Assembly (NCBI GenBank): GCA_030141605.1
Contig: JAQGDQ010000374.1
Location: 159,830-223,829, forward strand
Source of the DNA: Tubiluchus corallicola
Taxonomy: Eukaryota > Priapulida > Priapulimorpha > Priapulimorphida > Tubiluchidae
Direction of reading: 5' to 3'
DNA: 64,000 nucleotides
Under the pieces are notes generated by a model. It did no database searches and was not told the DNA's origin. It saw only the letters and a program-made list of their open reading frames with translations. The translations under genes and the position numbers were made by a program. This document shows, piece after piece, positions 23,440 to 34,439 of this stretch. Position 1 is the stretch's first letter, and every line of letters starts with the position of its first letter.

Positions 23440-24013
23440 AAACATAATTTATTATAGGATTAGATCAGACAGTTTGAACAACACGATTTAGGATCCTCAC
23501 CAAAACAGGCTTTATACACTATTTACAAAAATATTTACAGTTAGAATAGACTAGAACTGCACAAGCTGACAAGTTTTACTACAAGATTACATTAGACATT
23601 AGTACAAAATGACGGTTAGAAAATATTAATGTACGAATATTTAAGACTGATTTAAGAACATTTTATATCAGATAGAAACTACTGGAAGCGTTTAGTACGT
23701 AATATAAGTCATGTATGCATTGGAATATTTTACACTTAGCAACATAGTTAAATTCATCTTTTCCGAATAATGACAACTTCAACAGATCATTAGTTCCTAA
23801 GGCAGCTATATTAAGGTTTTCGGGCAGAAGTATTTCATTTAGCTTATCAAACATAACAACCCTAGTTTGTTGATACAATGGGCAGTGCAACAAAAAGTGT
23901 TCAACAGACTCAAATCGAAATGCACAGTTACAATTCGGCAATACTGGATGACCCTTATTATCTTTACAGCCTTTAGAGAAAAGGTCATAGTTTAGCTGAG
24001 AAGGGGCACATCG
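23440..24013 (-). pseudogene. LINE ORF2 C-terminus (zinc-knuckle region) plus 3' UTR
   Basis: The minus-strand frame from 24013 to a stop at 23663 includes APSQLNYDLFSKGCKDNKGH and CNCAFRFESVEHFLLHCPLY. It has the Cys-x-Cys-x9-His-x4-Cys arrangement and the 'E..HFL.HCP.Y' signature found at the C-terminus of many non-LTR ORF2 proteins. An in-frame TAA stands immediately upstream (24014-24016), so the rest is lost. The 3' UTR continues to about 23440 with an AATAAA in TATAATAAATTATG. Confidence 0.75.
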
Positions 24014-24016
24014 TTA

Positions 24017-25258
24017 ATACAATATCATGTGTGTTCATATTTATAACAGGTTGCAATAACTAATTAACGCGGCTAGCTGTCATGATCGTGTGGTTTTCGC
24101 GCCTGTTTGAACTGTTCACTTGTTCCGGAAGTCAACAGGTTTTCACAGCTAATCTCGGCTTGGGAAAACAGAGAGAATCGATTGAGGCGACAAAAATCGA
24201 CGACAGTGAATTGATGAATCACCGCCGCTCGTGAGGAACGGGTTAAATTGCTCCGGTCTGTTTGTCTACGCTCTGCCGCGCATCCGAAATTACCTACTTA
24301 CTGTGAATCAGCCGAAATCTGATCGAGTCCGAAAAATCAATCGCAGAAATCATCTCAGAAAAAAATGCGGCTGAATAGAATTTATTAATTTATAATTGCA
24401 AAAGTACCAAAAGCAGTTGCATTTCAAATATAAAAAAGCCTTGCTCGCTTTGGTCATGATACATACTTGTCCGTAACAGTTAAGCAGCGACGCGCCTGCT
24501 TAGTAAATTGGTGGCCATTCTTTTCAACATGTAGGCAACGCAAGGCTACATCTACGAATACACTTATTCATTGAAGCAGTAGGAGCTAGCTACGTCTTTC
24601 ACAATATATAAAAGCCTTGTTTTATTACGATTAAATCTTCGTTTGGTTTGTAGGCTATTTTGTAACGTCTTTTATGACAGTTTGAATCATGACACATCTT
24701 CTTAAATGACACTGAACCTCGTGACCCACATTCCCCAGATTGTCCGCAGAAGAATTTAGCTCCGAATAGAACGCCTGATTGAGATGGTCGTTACTTATTT
24801 CCTGTGAATGGTGACAGCCCGCTGAAAGACCATAAATGGGACTTTATGTTCGAGAAAAAATGCACAAAAACCGAGTAGATGGCAGTCAAATCAAAAGCAA
24901 TTGCCACTAATGTGGTTTGAAAAGAAAACGGTCTCGGCGGCCATCTTTATTCAAGGAAAATCTTGCCGTTTAGATAGACGTAAATTGTAAAGAATCGAGA
25001 CAGAAACGAAAATGAATACAAATGAAGAGGTGTGACCTGAATGTATTGCACTTATTGGTTGTTAACTGACTTTGATAGTGGTCATAATTCTAGAGCGAGA
25101 TTTGAAAGTTGTGGAAATTCAAAGATGTGCAAAAGGATCACGAAAAGATGCCGGTACTATCTGCATAATTAGTTATAACTTTTATATATTTCTATAATCA
25201 GTGCTGCAGACTTATCTTGAAGCCTGCGATAAATCCGAGAATCGCCGTTTGGTGTTTC
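24017..25258. other. Non-coding stretch
   Basis: No gene is supported. Bases 24060-24360 are less AT-rich, with several CGxCG and TCGATTG/AATCGA words, but there is no open frame of note and no recognised repeat. Confidence 0.5.
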
Positions 25259-25814
25259 TTAAAGGAAAACTGGATGATTGTATAAACACGAGTTCAGAAT
25301 AAAGAATGCTGTAAAATACTGAAAACTACAAAAGCTTATTTTAAATGAAAGCTTAGATGAAATAATAATTACCTCGGATGCTCAAATTTCGTTAAACTTT
25401 CAAAGCTACGCGCGGCTCAGTGAATCTACTAAGATTGGCAGCGGCGCCTTTTTGTCACATTCGCGTGGCCGACAAAGAGAAGGCGGTACCGTGATAAGCA
25501 TGATCATGAACTGCAGTGTTAGTTTTTGACGTCATATGATGTAAAGCCCATTTTCGTGACATCATGCGTTTAAACAGTACTGTAACACTTATACAAATGT
25601 GCTTGACGCTCAAGGGAAGACGCCTGCCGTTGCACAAACTGTGGTTAGTTTGTGACGTAAGCAACAGCTGCGCTCGGTTGCCGTTAATTAACTTTCTAAG
25701 CTAATTATTCGAATATAAGAAACAATTGCTAACTTTTATAGGCAAGAAAATGTATAATGTGGACAGTAAATTAAAATGGGGTTGAGTCTAAACAATCGTC
25801 CCGTCTTCCTTTAA
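25259..25814 (-). mobile_element. Full-length TTAA MITE (556 bp)
   Basis: Ends read TTAAAGGAAAACTGGATGAT and, inverted, TTAAAGGAAGACGGGACGAT. Target TTAA lies on both sides (25259-25262, 25811-25814). It has the same body as the copy at 29701-30259, inverted. It carries TTTTGACGTCATATGATG. The frame at 25455-25664 is internal to the element. Confidence 0.88.
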
Positions 25815-26024
25815 CCTTGATTTTACAATTTTTACCTTTTCATGTCTTTTCCACATACATGTAGCAGAATTATAATTACCAGTCAAGTTAAAATAATGTC
25901 AAAGGAAATGTTTCTGTCAATATTAGTTCTCACCTCTGTATGGTGAAGTTTGAGGGCCAGAATATTGCTTCGATTCAGATCACAGAGATGGTGAAGTAAT
26001 AATGTATATGCATGTACTGTGTAT

Positions 26025-26415
26025 GAGGACAATACGAACTGTACTTAATGTTGCTGTGACCTTGACATACGAACTGTACTTAATGTTGCTGTGACCTTGA
26101 CATATGAACTGTACTAAATGTTGCTGTGACCTTGTCATACGAACTGTACTTAATGTTGCTGTGACCTTGACATGCGAACTGTACTGAATGTTGCTGTGAC
26201 CTTGACATACGAACTGTACTTAATGTTGCTGTGACCTTGACATACGAACCGTACTAAATGTTGCTGTGACCTTGACATACGAACTGTGCTTAATGTTGCT
26301 GTGACCTTGACATACGAGCTATACTAAATGTTGCTGTGAACTTGGCATACGAACTGTACTTAATGTTGCTGTGAACTTGACATACGAACTGTACTGAATG
26401 TTGCTGTGACCTTGA
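26025..26415. repeat. 35-bp minisatellite, 11 copies
   Basis: The unit is CATACGAACTGTACTTAATG followed by TTGCTGTGACCTTGA, repeated about 11 times with point variants (TACTAAATG, GACCTTGT). TGACCTTGA in each unit resembles a nuclear-receptor half-site, but there is no gene nearby to support a role. Confidence 0.94.
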
Positions 26416-26559
26416 CTTTGTGTCCCAGACTCTTCTGACTTCAACAACATGGGTGCAACATGACAGCAACAATTGTCAAGAACAACTACGCTGTAAAATA
26501 TTCTACTGCATTTATATTGCGCATTTGTGTGTTTACTCTTTATTAGACAAAAACAACGT

Positions 26560-26757
26560 TACAATTACATACACAGATATATCACATACAATTGCATAAA
26601 CCGAAAACACAACTACATACACAGATATATCACATACAATTGCATAAACCGAAAACACAATTACATACACAGATATATCACATACAATTGCATAAACCGA
26701 AAACACAATTACATACACAGATATATCACATACAATTGCATAAACCGAAAACAAAAT
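26560..26757. repeat. 48-bp minisatellite, 4 copies
   Basis: The unit is ATTACATACACAGATATATC, ACATACAATTGCATAAACCG, AAAACACA. Divisibility by three gives three overlapping open frames (60-92 codons), which are artefacts. Confidence 0.95.
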
Positions 26758-27114
26758 TACTACAATTACTTATCGAGTGACCAGTCAGTTAGTGAACAAA
26801 GTTAATGATATGTAACTGCTTGCAGCTGAGCTGAGCTGTGTATGTGAACTGTTCAGTGGCAAATTGTTCTTTTAGTAAATCCTTCAGTAACATCGCAAGT
26901 ACACAAACGCCTGCAACTTGACTTATGTAATGAAAACGTTTCGTGTGAGCAGCTTCAGCAGTCAATGTTGTCAGTGTGTTATGGCCTTACATCACGAAAT
27001 TTCTTGAGAACTTGCGTTGTCTAATAAACATCATGTTAAAATCAGTATACATTGGTTGAACGAAGGGTGTAATTTCGTAGCACCAGGTTACGTTACGCTA
27101 CATTACATTACATT
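26758..27114. other. Non-coding stretch
   Basis: No gene is recognised. A (ATTAC)n-type run (TACATTACATTACATTTTAC) lies at 27099-27118 next to the LINE relic. Confidence 0.5.
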
Positions 27115-27429
27115 TTACTTTTTGCGAGACTTGTTTTTTTTTACTGTTTTAGTTATTACAAACCCTATTCCACTTATTGTAGGCATTGAGGTAACAACAT
27201 TTATTAGAGTATTCCACCCACTTCTATCTGCAGCTAACAGCGTAAGTTCTTCTACTCCTAGAGATAGATTTGGTTGAAGTAGTTGAGCATCTTTATTTAT
27301 CTTAGCCATCCAAGTTGTTTTAGGTTTACCAGGTGGTTTTTTGCAAGGTTTTAAGGCTTCCTTTAAGGCGATTCTTATTGGTGCTTCATTTGGTAATCTT
27401 AGAAGATATCCTAGCCATCTAGTCACCCT
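27115..27429 (-). pseudogene. LINE ORF2 C-terminal fragment
   Basis: The minus frame begins TRWLGYLLRLPNEAPIRIAL, then contains KPPGKPKTTWMAKINKDAQL and AADRSGWNTLIN. The order 'W.G..LR.p......a......rGRPk.tW...i..Dl.......a.DR..W' is the well-known C-terminal tail of many LINE ORF2 proteins. An in-frame TGA lies just upstream (TGCACGTGAAGG), so it is a truncated relic. Confidence 0.78.
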
Positions 27430-28321
27430 TCACGTGCAAGATATGATTATGCATAATCCCCTCTACATTTCATTAAACGTATAATTAATAGGATCTCGCG
27501 TGATAGAGCGCCAACTTTACGACCACGTCTAGGGCCTTGTTTTTTCATTGCTACTTTTATTATCTTTATTAACAAGTATTTTCTGCAGGCATCCAACACG
27601 TGCTATAAATTGACTTCATCGCTTCTGAGCTCACTGCACTAACTCACTGTCATGCGCCTTGTCTATAGGTTGTTGTATCATCATCGCTATGTTTGTGTTT
27701 GGAACTGTTGATCGTCTTAATAGCTCTGATGGTATTGCTCGCATTAGCGGGAGAAATATCTTCCGCGTCTGTGTGTGTGTATGTATGTCGTTTCCCTTTG
27801 CGAATTTTGATTCGTTTGTTCAGTGATGTGATGTAGATGGTAATGAATAAATTCTCGCTCTTATTGAATTGCAGAATCGATCGGTCGGTTGAATTTTATT
27901 CAGACTCATGCGAACTTCCTGCTGGGCATTTTAATCATGAAATCTCGCTGAAAGCAAGCTCTCTTTTCAAGGTTGTCGCTTAGTGTTGTAGGGTTTCTCT
28001 GTAATTAACTCATTACCACGATATGAGTAGCAGCTGCTGTGTCGCGTCTGCTTCTGGTGATACTACGTTCGACGTTATAAAAGTGATCAACGTGTGTCGA
28101 TAAAGTTTCTCAGTTGCTTTTTAATACGTGTAGTACTGATACGTTTTAATAAAGAGCAGTTTTGGTGTCGCCTACTTCGATAAAGGCCTGCCATTCGCAA
28201 TGGAACTCGTAAGATTAACTTATAAAGAATGGAGCAAAAAGTGATCTGAAATCGCGTTTTTAATATTACAATGATATTTTCTTGTTAATTATATATAGAT
28301 GTAATATAATTTATGTAGACA
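27430..28321. other. Non-coding stretch
   Basis: No gene is recognised. Some higher-GC patches lie at 27500-27760 and 28020-28080, but all frames are short. Confidence 0.5.
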
Positions 28322-28620
28322 AGCAGTACTAGCATTTGTGTGAGCAGTACTAGCATTTGTGTGAGCAGTACTAGCATTTGTGTGAGCAGTACTAGCATTT
28401 GTGTGAGCAGTACTAGCATTTGTGTGAGCAGTACTAGCATTTGTGTGAGCAGTACTAGCATTTGTGTGAGCAGTACTAGCATTTGTGTGAGCAGTACTAG
28501 CATTTGTGTGAACAGTACTAGCATTTGTGTGAACAGTGCTAGCATTTGTGTGAACAGTACTAGCATTTGTGTGAGCAGTACTAGCATTTGTGTGAGCAGT
28601 ACTAGCATTTGTGTGAGCAG
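28322..28620. repeat. 21-bp minisatellite, 14 copies
   Basis: The unit is AGCAGTACTAGCATTTGTGT plus G, repeated 14 times almost perfectly; three consecutive units have AACAGT. In one minus frame it reads LTQMLVL and in one plus frame SSTSICV. Both are artefacts of a 21-base unit. Confidence 0.96.
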
Positions 28621-28740
28621 CATCTTACCAGAATTATGTTTCAGGCTTGTCGTCAATTGTATGAATGTTTTTGTTTTTAAGAACCCTTCGTTCCCTTTTT
28701 CGCCGTCTTTCCTTCTCTCTTCTTCTTACTATTTTTAGCT

Positions 28741-28752
28741 AGATAGGTAGAT

Positions 28753-28834
<82 letters not shown>
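28741..28834. repeat. (GAAA)n(GACA)n compound microsatellite
   Basis: About 12 GAAA units followed directly by about 11 GACA units, then GATGGATA. Confidence 0.97.
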
Positions 28835-28835
<1 letters not shown>

Positions 28836-29700
28836 TGGATATCGTCTTTATTTATAAAATATTTACGTGTAATGTTTGATACAAAGATCGTAAACGACGT
28901 GTCAGTTATTTTTAAAAGAAAAATGCTGTTGACGGTAATAGCGTTATAATTTAAAAAGTAGATATGACAAAAAACTGTAATTACAAATCGCATGATAAAC
29001 ACATAAAAATGAATAAATGAAAACAAACACACTTATTTAATCACAATAAACATCAGGCACTATTTCTAAACCTACTAACACTAAGAGCTGTTAAATTAAC
29101 AACTATAATCTGTTCATGTCTGTAAGGTTATTAACATGACTTCGTCATAATTTGCCTTGTTTGTGTTATTCGAGGAATTTTCTGTAATCTCAGTCTCAAT
29201 TTTCGTAGAAAGATGTGCACATAAACAATAACACGGTACATTTATCCTGGATTTATTTTGAAAAAGAAAACAACCCATGATTTCACACCGTCTAGTCGAT
29301 TCATCAGTAATTTTTAATGAAACCTCTACTAATTAAATTAACAGGTGTAATGCAAGTTGAGAGTTTGGGAAAAGGTTAATTCATTGTGATGTATCATCCA
29401 ACATTTCTAACCGTCAACATCATTATGATCACATTAATAATGTAAGGGTGGTGCATAATAAAACTGCTCTGGTAGCCTGCCATATTGGATTAATTAGTGT
29501 TTACGAGTAACTAATGCCCGGTGGGAGTACCTTGAGTAACATCAGCTTTCACAACACTGCGTATAAGCTACGTACTTATCAGCATTTCATTCTGAATTTA
29601 CTTTATAATTTTAGAGGGCGAGCTTGTTGAGCCGAGAGGATTTATTTGCCGTACAGGGTGACAAGAAATAGACTAGGATAATGGCGTGGCAGTCAACATG
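28835..29700. other. Non-coding stretch
   Basis: No gene or known repeat is recognised in this AT-rich interval before the full-length MITE. Confidence 0.5.
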
Positions 29701-30259
29701 TTAAATGAAGACCGGACGATTATTTAGACTCAATCTCATTTTAATTTACTGTCCAGAATATACATTTTCTTGTTCATAAAAGTTAGCCATTGTTTCTTAT
29801 ATTCGAATAATTAGATTAGAAAGTTAATTAACGGCAACCGAACACAGCTATTGCTTACGTCACAAACTAACCACAGTTTCTGCAACGGCAGGCGTCTTCC
29901 CTTTTGCACGTCAAGCACATTTGCAAAAGTGTTACAGTACTGTTTAAATGTAAAATGTCACGAAAATGGGCTTTACATCATATGACGTCAGAAACTAACA
30001 CGGCAATTCATGATCCTGCTTATCACGGTACCGCCTTCTATTTATCGGCCACCCGCACATGACAAAAATGCACCGCTGCCAATCTTAGTAGATTCACTAA
30101 GCCGCGCGTAGCTTTAAAAGTTTAACGAAATTTGAGTATCCGAGGTAACTATTATTTAATCTAAGCTTTGATTTAAAAAAAATCTATTGTAGTTCTCAAT
30201 ATTTTAGAGCATTATTTATTCTGAACTCGTGTTTATACAATCATCCGGTTTTCTTTTAA
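29701..30259 (+). mobile_element. Full-length TTAA MITE, reference copy (559 bp)
   Basis: It begins TTAAATGAAGACCGGACGAT and ends AATCATCCGGTTTTCTTTTAA. The inverted ends share AGGAARACCGGRYGATTGT. TTAA (or minimally TA) is the target site. The interior contains ATATGACGTCAGAAACTAAC and the blocks GGCAGGCGTCTTCCC and AATCTTAGTAGATTCACTAA seen in the other copies. There is no transposase. Superfamily is uncertain: TTAA suggests piggyBac, but the termini do not start CCC. Confidence 0.88.
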
Positions 30260-30976
30260 CAGTTTTACCCACAAGTAAGAAATCAACACATTTCTTGAGC
30301 AAAAAAACGAGTCTGTTTCATACGTGGCCATCAGTGGCGAGAGTAACGGAAATATTAGACATTAAAATAAGTGTCCTTTAGTCAAAGTTAAAAATCCACT
30401 ACTTTCGGTTTTTCGTGCAAGCTTACGGGAGTCTGTTTAATTCACACAATAAATTTTGTGCGTAAAGATAACATTCCTTTTAGAATTGAATATGTCACTT
30501 TTTAGGCGAAATTTTAAAATATTATTCAACAGTCTACGAAATTCAAATTGCATTTTATATTTTTAATTTCAACTTTTTTTGCTGAGTTAATAATTCATTT
30601 CTCTTGAAGTATCTTATTTTGTCTCTATAGTAGCTAAATCAAAAGTTAAAACGCTTTCGTTTAAATTTTTTGGGAAGAACTATGAATCTCAAAGTTAAAG
30701 ATGCACTGAAAAAAACTTTACAGAGGTGATCAATCAGTGTTAGTTAATAAAAACTTACACTGCTAAAGGCAAATGCGTCAGTGCAATCTAAACTACTGTG
30801 CAGTAATGGAAAGTAACGAATAAAATCAAACATATTTACAACTATGCACAAAAAAATGAAAAAAATATGATTTAATTAATATGGCCGTGGATATATAAAT
30901 TCTGAATTAGTGTGTATGTTGTCGTAGTGGACTAGTGGTGTGATGGTATTTCATATCTGGTTAATAGTAATGATTT
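30260..30976. other. Non-coding stretch
   Basis: AT-rich with no gene recognised. The start of the stretch directly abuts the MITE. Confidence 0.5.
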
Positions 30977-31140
30977 TTATTTTGTTTTATATGCTAGTAG
31001 GGACTTGATTTGTTTAACCTGTAATGGTAGAGAATTCCAAAGTAGAATTGCTTGTTTGATGACAGAGTTCGTTCCATAAAGGGTATTTGTCCTAATTTGT
31101 TTTAGATTACTTGTTCTGCAATCACCAAACCACTGAATAT
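30977..31140 (-). pseudogene. LINE ORF2 extreme C-terminus
   Basis: Minus-strand codons read FGDCRTSNLKQIRTNTLYGT, NSVIKQAILLWNSLPLQVKQ and IKSLLAYKTK, then a stop at 30977-30979. 'G..S.....A..LWNSLP..IK...SL..FK' is the common C-terminal signature of L2/CR1/RTE-like ORF2 proteins. Nothing upstream is preserved. Confidence 0.75.
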
Positions 31141-33555
31141 GTTATTGTTTTCCCGCCTTTTCCATTATAATTTTCGTCACTTTTTATTGGTTTGCATCCT
31201 TTTGTTTGAGCAAATATTTGTATTTCTGTAAGGTTGCTGTTTACGTCATTGTTTTACGTGTTTACGTCATTGTTTTACGTGAGTCTTGCTTCGGCGCCTT
31301 GTGATTATAGAAGGCCAGCAGGATTCCCAAGTTGTAGCAGTTTTCGCGTCGCATTTTTTAGAGAGGCCTTGACGTATTGATCCACTAACCCCTCCGCTTT
31401 TCATCACCCACAGCAAACGAGCCTTTTTATAGGCGCTCAAGACGAATTGATGTCTCTTTAATTGAGCTCCCGTTAGAGTTCTTCACAAATGTGGCAAATT
31501 ACGTATGCTACAGTTATGTGTACAACGTATGCAGTATAAACAGATAAACAGAGAATGAGGCTGCCTTTTAGTTACGGGGCTGTTATTTTCAGTGTGAATG
31601 ATTCTACAGAATGTCTAAACTCTATTTGTACGCCTAGGAAGCTTGGAAGCCCATTACCTGATTTTACATCACTGAATGCTTTTACTTACGGGATTACGAA
31701 GCATGGTTTTATGATTATGGAGAATGTTCAACGTGACATGTGCATGTTCATTCATTAACATGATATAATCTGACTTGTGTCTCGTGAGCATATTGATAAC
31801 TAGTAATAAGTTGAGTAATGTAAAGTGGCCGAGACGAATACATTGATGAAATGTGGAGGTGTTTGGGATACTGCCAGGAGCCAAAGGCCGAGTTTCCGTC
31901 GCTGGATTCCACGTGGGTAGCCTCCACATCCTCCGTAGATGGAAAAGCGGAATCGGTAACGTCATTATTTTTTATAGCTTTTTTATACAAAATATTGTGA
32001 CGCAGAGAAACGGGAATTCAACAATTATTTTGGGATTGGCGGCGTCTCTTTATTGTTTATGCATGGCTTCGTGCTAACCCTTTACTACTCTCTTGTGAAT
32101 TGACCAGTAATAATTATTTTACTGTAGGCGAATCAAAATTTAGTGGGCCTATTTTCCATTCTATGTGCCATTGATAAAAACATTCTCTTCCCAAAACCTA
32201 TGAATACATTCAAGCATTACCTAATAAAACTGTTTCCCATCTCCTCTGTTTCTTCAATGTTTTCATAATATTAAAAAAGGCTTCAAATATTATTACGCGT
32301 TCGTACGTAGTTAATTAAGTAAATTGAAATGAGTTAACGTTCACATAGTTTAATCTATATAAAGGCAAGTAAATTAAGCAAGGTGACAAAGTGAGAGTGA
32401 ATTAATCTACTAGTTTATAAGGTGAATGAAACACAAAACCAAGCTAAACCAAATCAAATCAAGTGATTTGGATATGTGGTAATGATGCATTCATGAAGGG
32501 ACGGAATCAAGACACTTACAAAGCAACAACAACTTTTGTAATTAATGTAATTACGGAAGTAACCTGGGAAGTACGTATTCAATTAATAAACTGTTAATTA
32601 TTACATTAATATTAATGTTAGTTATTGTATTAAATTTTAATTGAGCGATGGATCCTTCGGCAGTGGCACTCGAATAGTGCATATTTAGCAGGCAGACAGT
32701 AACAAAGATAGACTGATTGAGAGACATGCATAGATATACAGATAAACAAAGAGGCACATATACACATAGACAAGCAGATATGCATACAGACAAACAGGTA
32801 AGTGCAGACAGGCATGTGAATGGAATGATGGACAGGTGGCAAGTCGGTTGAACGGATGGACAGACAGACGAAGTCTAAGTGCTCTGCTGTTGATTTTCGA
32901 CAACCAAATGTCTACTTGGCCAACTGAGTGTGACTGAGTCAAATGCAGCACAATCAAAATAATTAATATATATTGCATACATTAAATGCAAAAATGTTTA
33001 TACACGTTCACAAAACTTAATAATTAAATGAATAAGAAACGCGTATATAAATAATGACTAAATTTCTTTCACAAATTAATATCAGTAGTAGCTCAGGTCT
33101 GATCTGATTCAGACTTACAAAAGGGCGTCTCTTTGTCACTGAGAGTTCAACTCCCACTTTACCTCCAACTCCCACTCCTGGCCATAAAATACATAGTATT
33201 CAAGTTACCAAACTTTTTATTTTTGGTCACTTAAATCCCTGCTGTCCACAGTGATGGTCATATAACTGAGGAATATCAGGCTATAAAAAGCTATAATGAA
33301 CGCTTGATTAGTCACTAAGCGACTATAAAACTCCTACGGATGTTTGGATGGGGCAAAAAGCTCGAAATTAAATTTATCTTGCTGAAATGAGTTTACAAAG
33401 GGAAGCAATCCGGAAGAGAAGTCTTGCTAAATACCTACAAGTGAGATCAGTGATATGCGGGGAAATGAAAATAAGCCTAGACTAGCTATATTTTGTGCTA
33501 CGTTACTAGTGCAGTTCGACATGATGACTGATGACTGAGGAAATGGAAAATTACT
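31141..33555. other. Non-coding stretch
   Basis: No gene is supported. The antiparallel frames at 31555-31758, 31669-31965, 31748-31990 and 31853-32077 overlap each other and lack motifs. A 21-bp duplication (GTTTACGTCATTGTTTTACGT) lies at 31238-31280. An AGACA/ATACA-rich low-complexity patch at 32690-32880 explains the Cys/Leu-rich minus frames there. Confidence 0.55.
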
Positions 33556-33757
33556 TGTAGTGAACAGAGTAAACTCATTGTCTGTGCAGTGTCGCACACT
33601 ACGTGGAATGCTCGTGCATTTTTGTAGTGAACAGAGTAAACTCATTGTCTGTGCAGTGTCGCACACTACGTGGAATGCTCGTGCATTTTTGTAGTGAACA
33701 GAGTAAACTCATTGTCCTTGCAGTGTCGCACACTACGTGGAATGTTCGTGCATTTTA
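33556..33757. repeat. 67-bp tandem repeat, 3 copies
   Basis: The unit starts TGTAGTGAACAGAGTAAACT at 33556, 33623 and 33690 and ends CGTGCATTTT. The copies are nearly identical. Confidence 0.95.
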
Positions 33758-34209
33758 ATTATTATAGCTGGGTGCATGTAGGTAAGTGTCGCATACCAGT
33801 ACTACAGTATTAGAACTCAATATCAGGGTTTCAAATGCATATTTCTCATTAAACTAGTTATTATATCGGGTCGCGCGGAAAAAATGTATGAAAGTTTAGA
33901 CTATGATAAAATATTAGAAGCAAGTACCTACAAAGTTGAAATTTCACCGTGTGGTACTACTATAGGTTAGCATTTGGTTGTGCAAGTTGCAAGTGTATGG
34001 TTTTAGTGGTTTTTAAGTTACGACCGATAACCTATTGTTAAATTGAATGCCGGTTAAAACAACGTCAGCTACGTCAACTGAAAAACAGCCACGTTCAGCT
34101 ATGTATAAAACTCTCAGTACATGGAGCAAAACAGCATAGGAATCAACCAGTTTACATCACCGTCATCACCAGAAACAAAAATGCACTGATTTATATTTGT
34201 TGCTAAGAA
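33758..34209. other. Non-coding, possibly upstream part of a dead transposon
   Basis: No frame is open. Its position immediately before the mariner-type transposase end suggests decayed transposon sequence, but no residues could be aligned by eye. Confidence 0.35.
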
Positions 34210-34439
34210 AAAGGTGAACTTAATCCTCTGTATTACTGTATCTGGAATTACTTTAACGCGAAAGCGTCCAATGGCCGCCGCACAAAGCCGTTTGGTGCAG
34301 AGGAACTAAAGGCAAAAATTGTTGAGTGCTGGAAGCAAATACAGTTTAAGCAAGTGAAAAAACATGTCAGCCGTTGGAGGAATTGCCTTCGTCTCTAGTT
34401 TGTAGTGAAAATGGTGGACACATACAGTACTTGCTGTAA
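34210..34439 (+). pseudogene. Tc1/mariner-type transposase C-terminal relic
   Basis: The plus frame reads ELNPLYYCIWNYFNAKAS, then FGAEELKAKIVECWKQIQF and VKKHVSRWRNCLRL. After a one-base frameshift it continues VCSENGGHIQYLL and a stop at 34439. This is the region around the third catalytic acid of DDE/D transposases, usually '(D)LNPLDY.IW'. Here the catalytic D is Y (LNPLYY). The upstream two-thirds is unrecognisable. The copy is dead. Confidence 0.72.

Noticed and set aside
26527-26805. 16-residue repeat proteins on both strands
   Set aside because: Artefact of the 48-bp array; three frames are open.
28285-28738. Leu-rich minus and Ser/Cys-rich plus repeat proteins
   Set aside because: Artefact of the 21-bp array.
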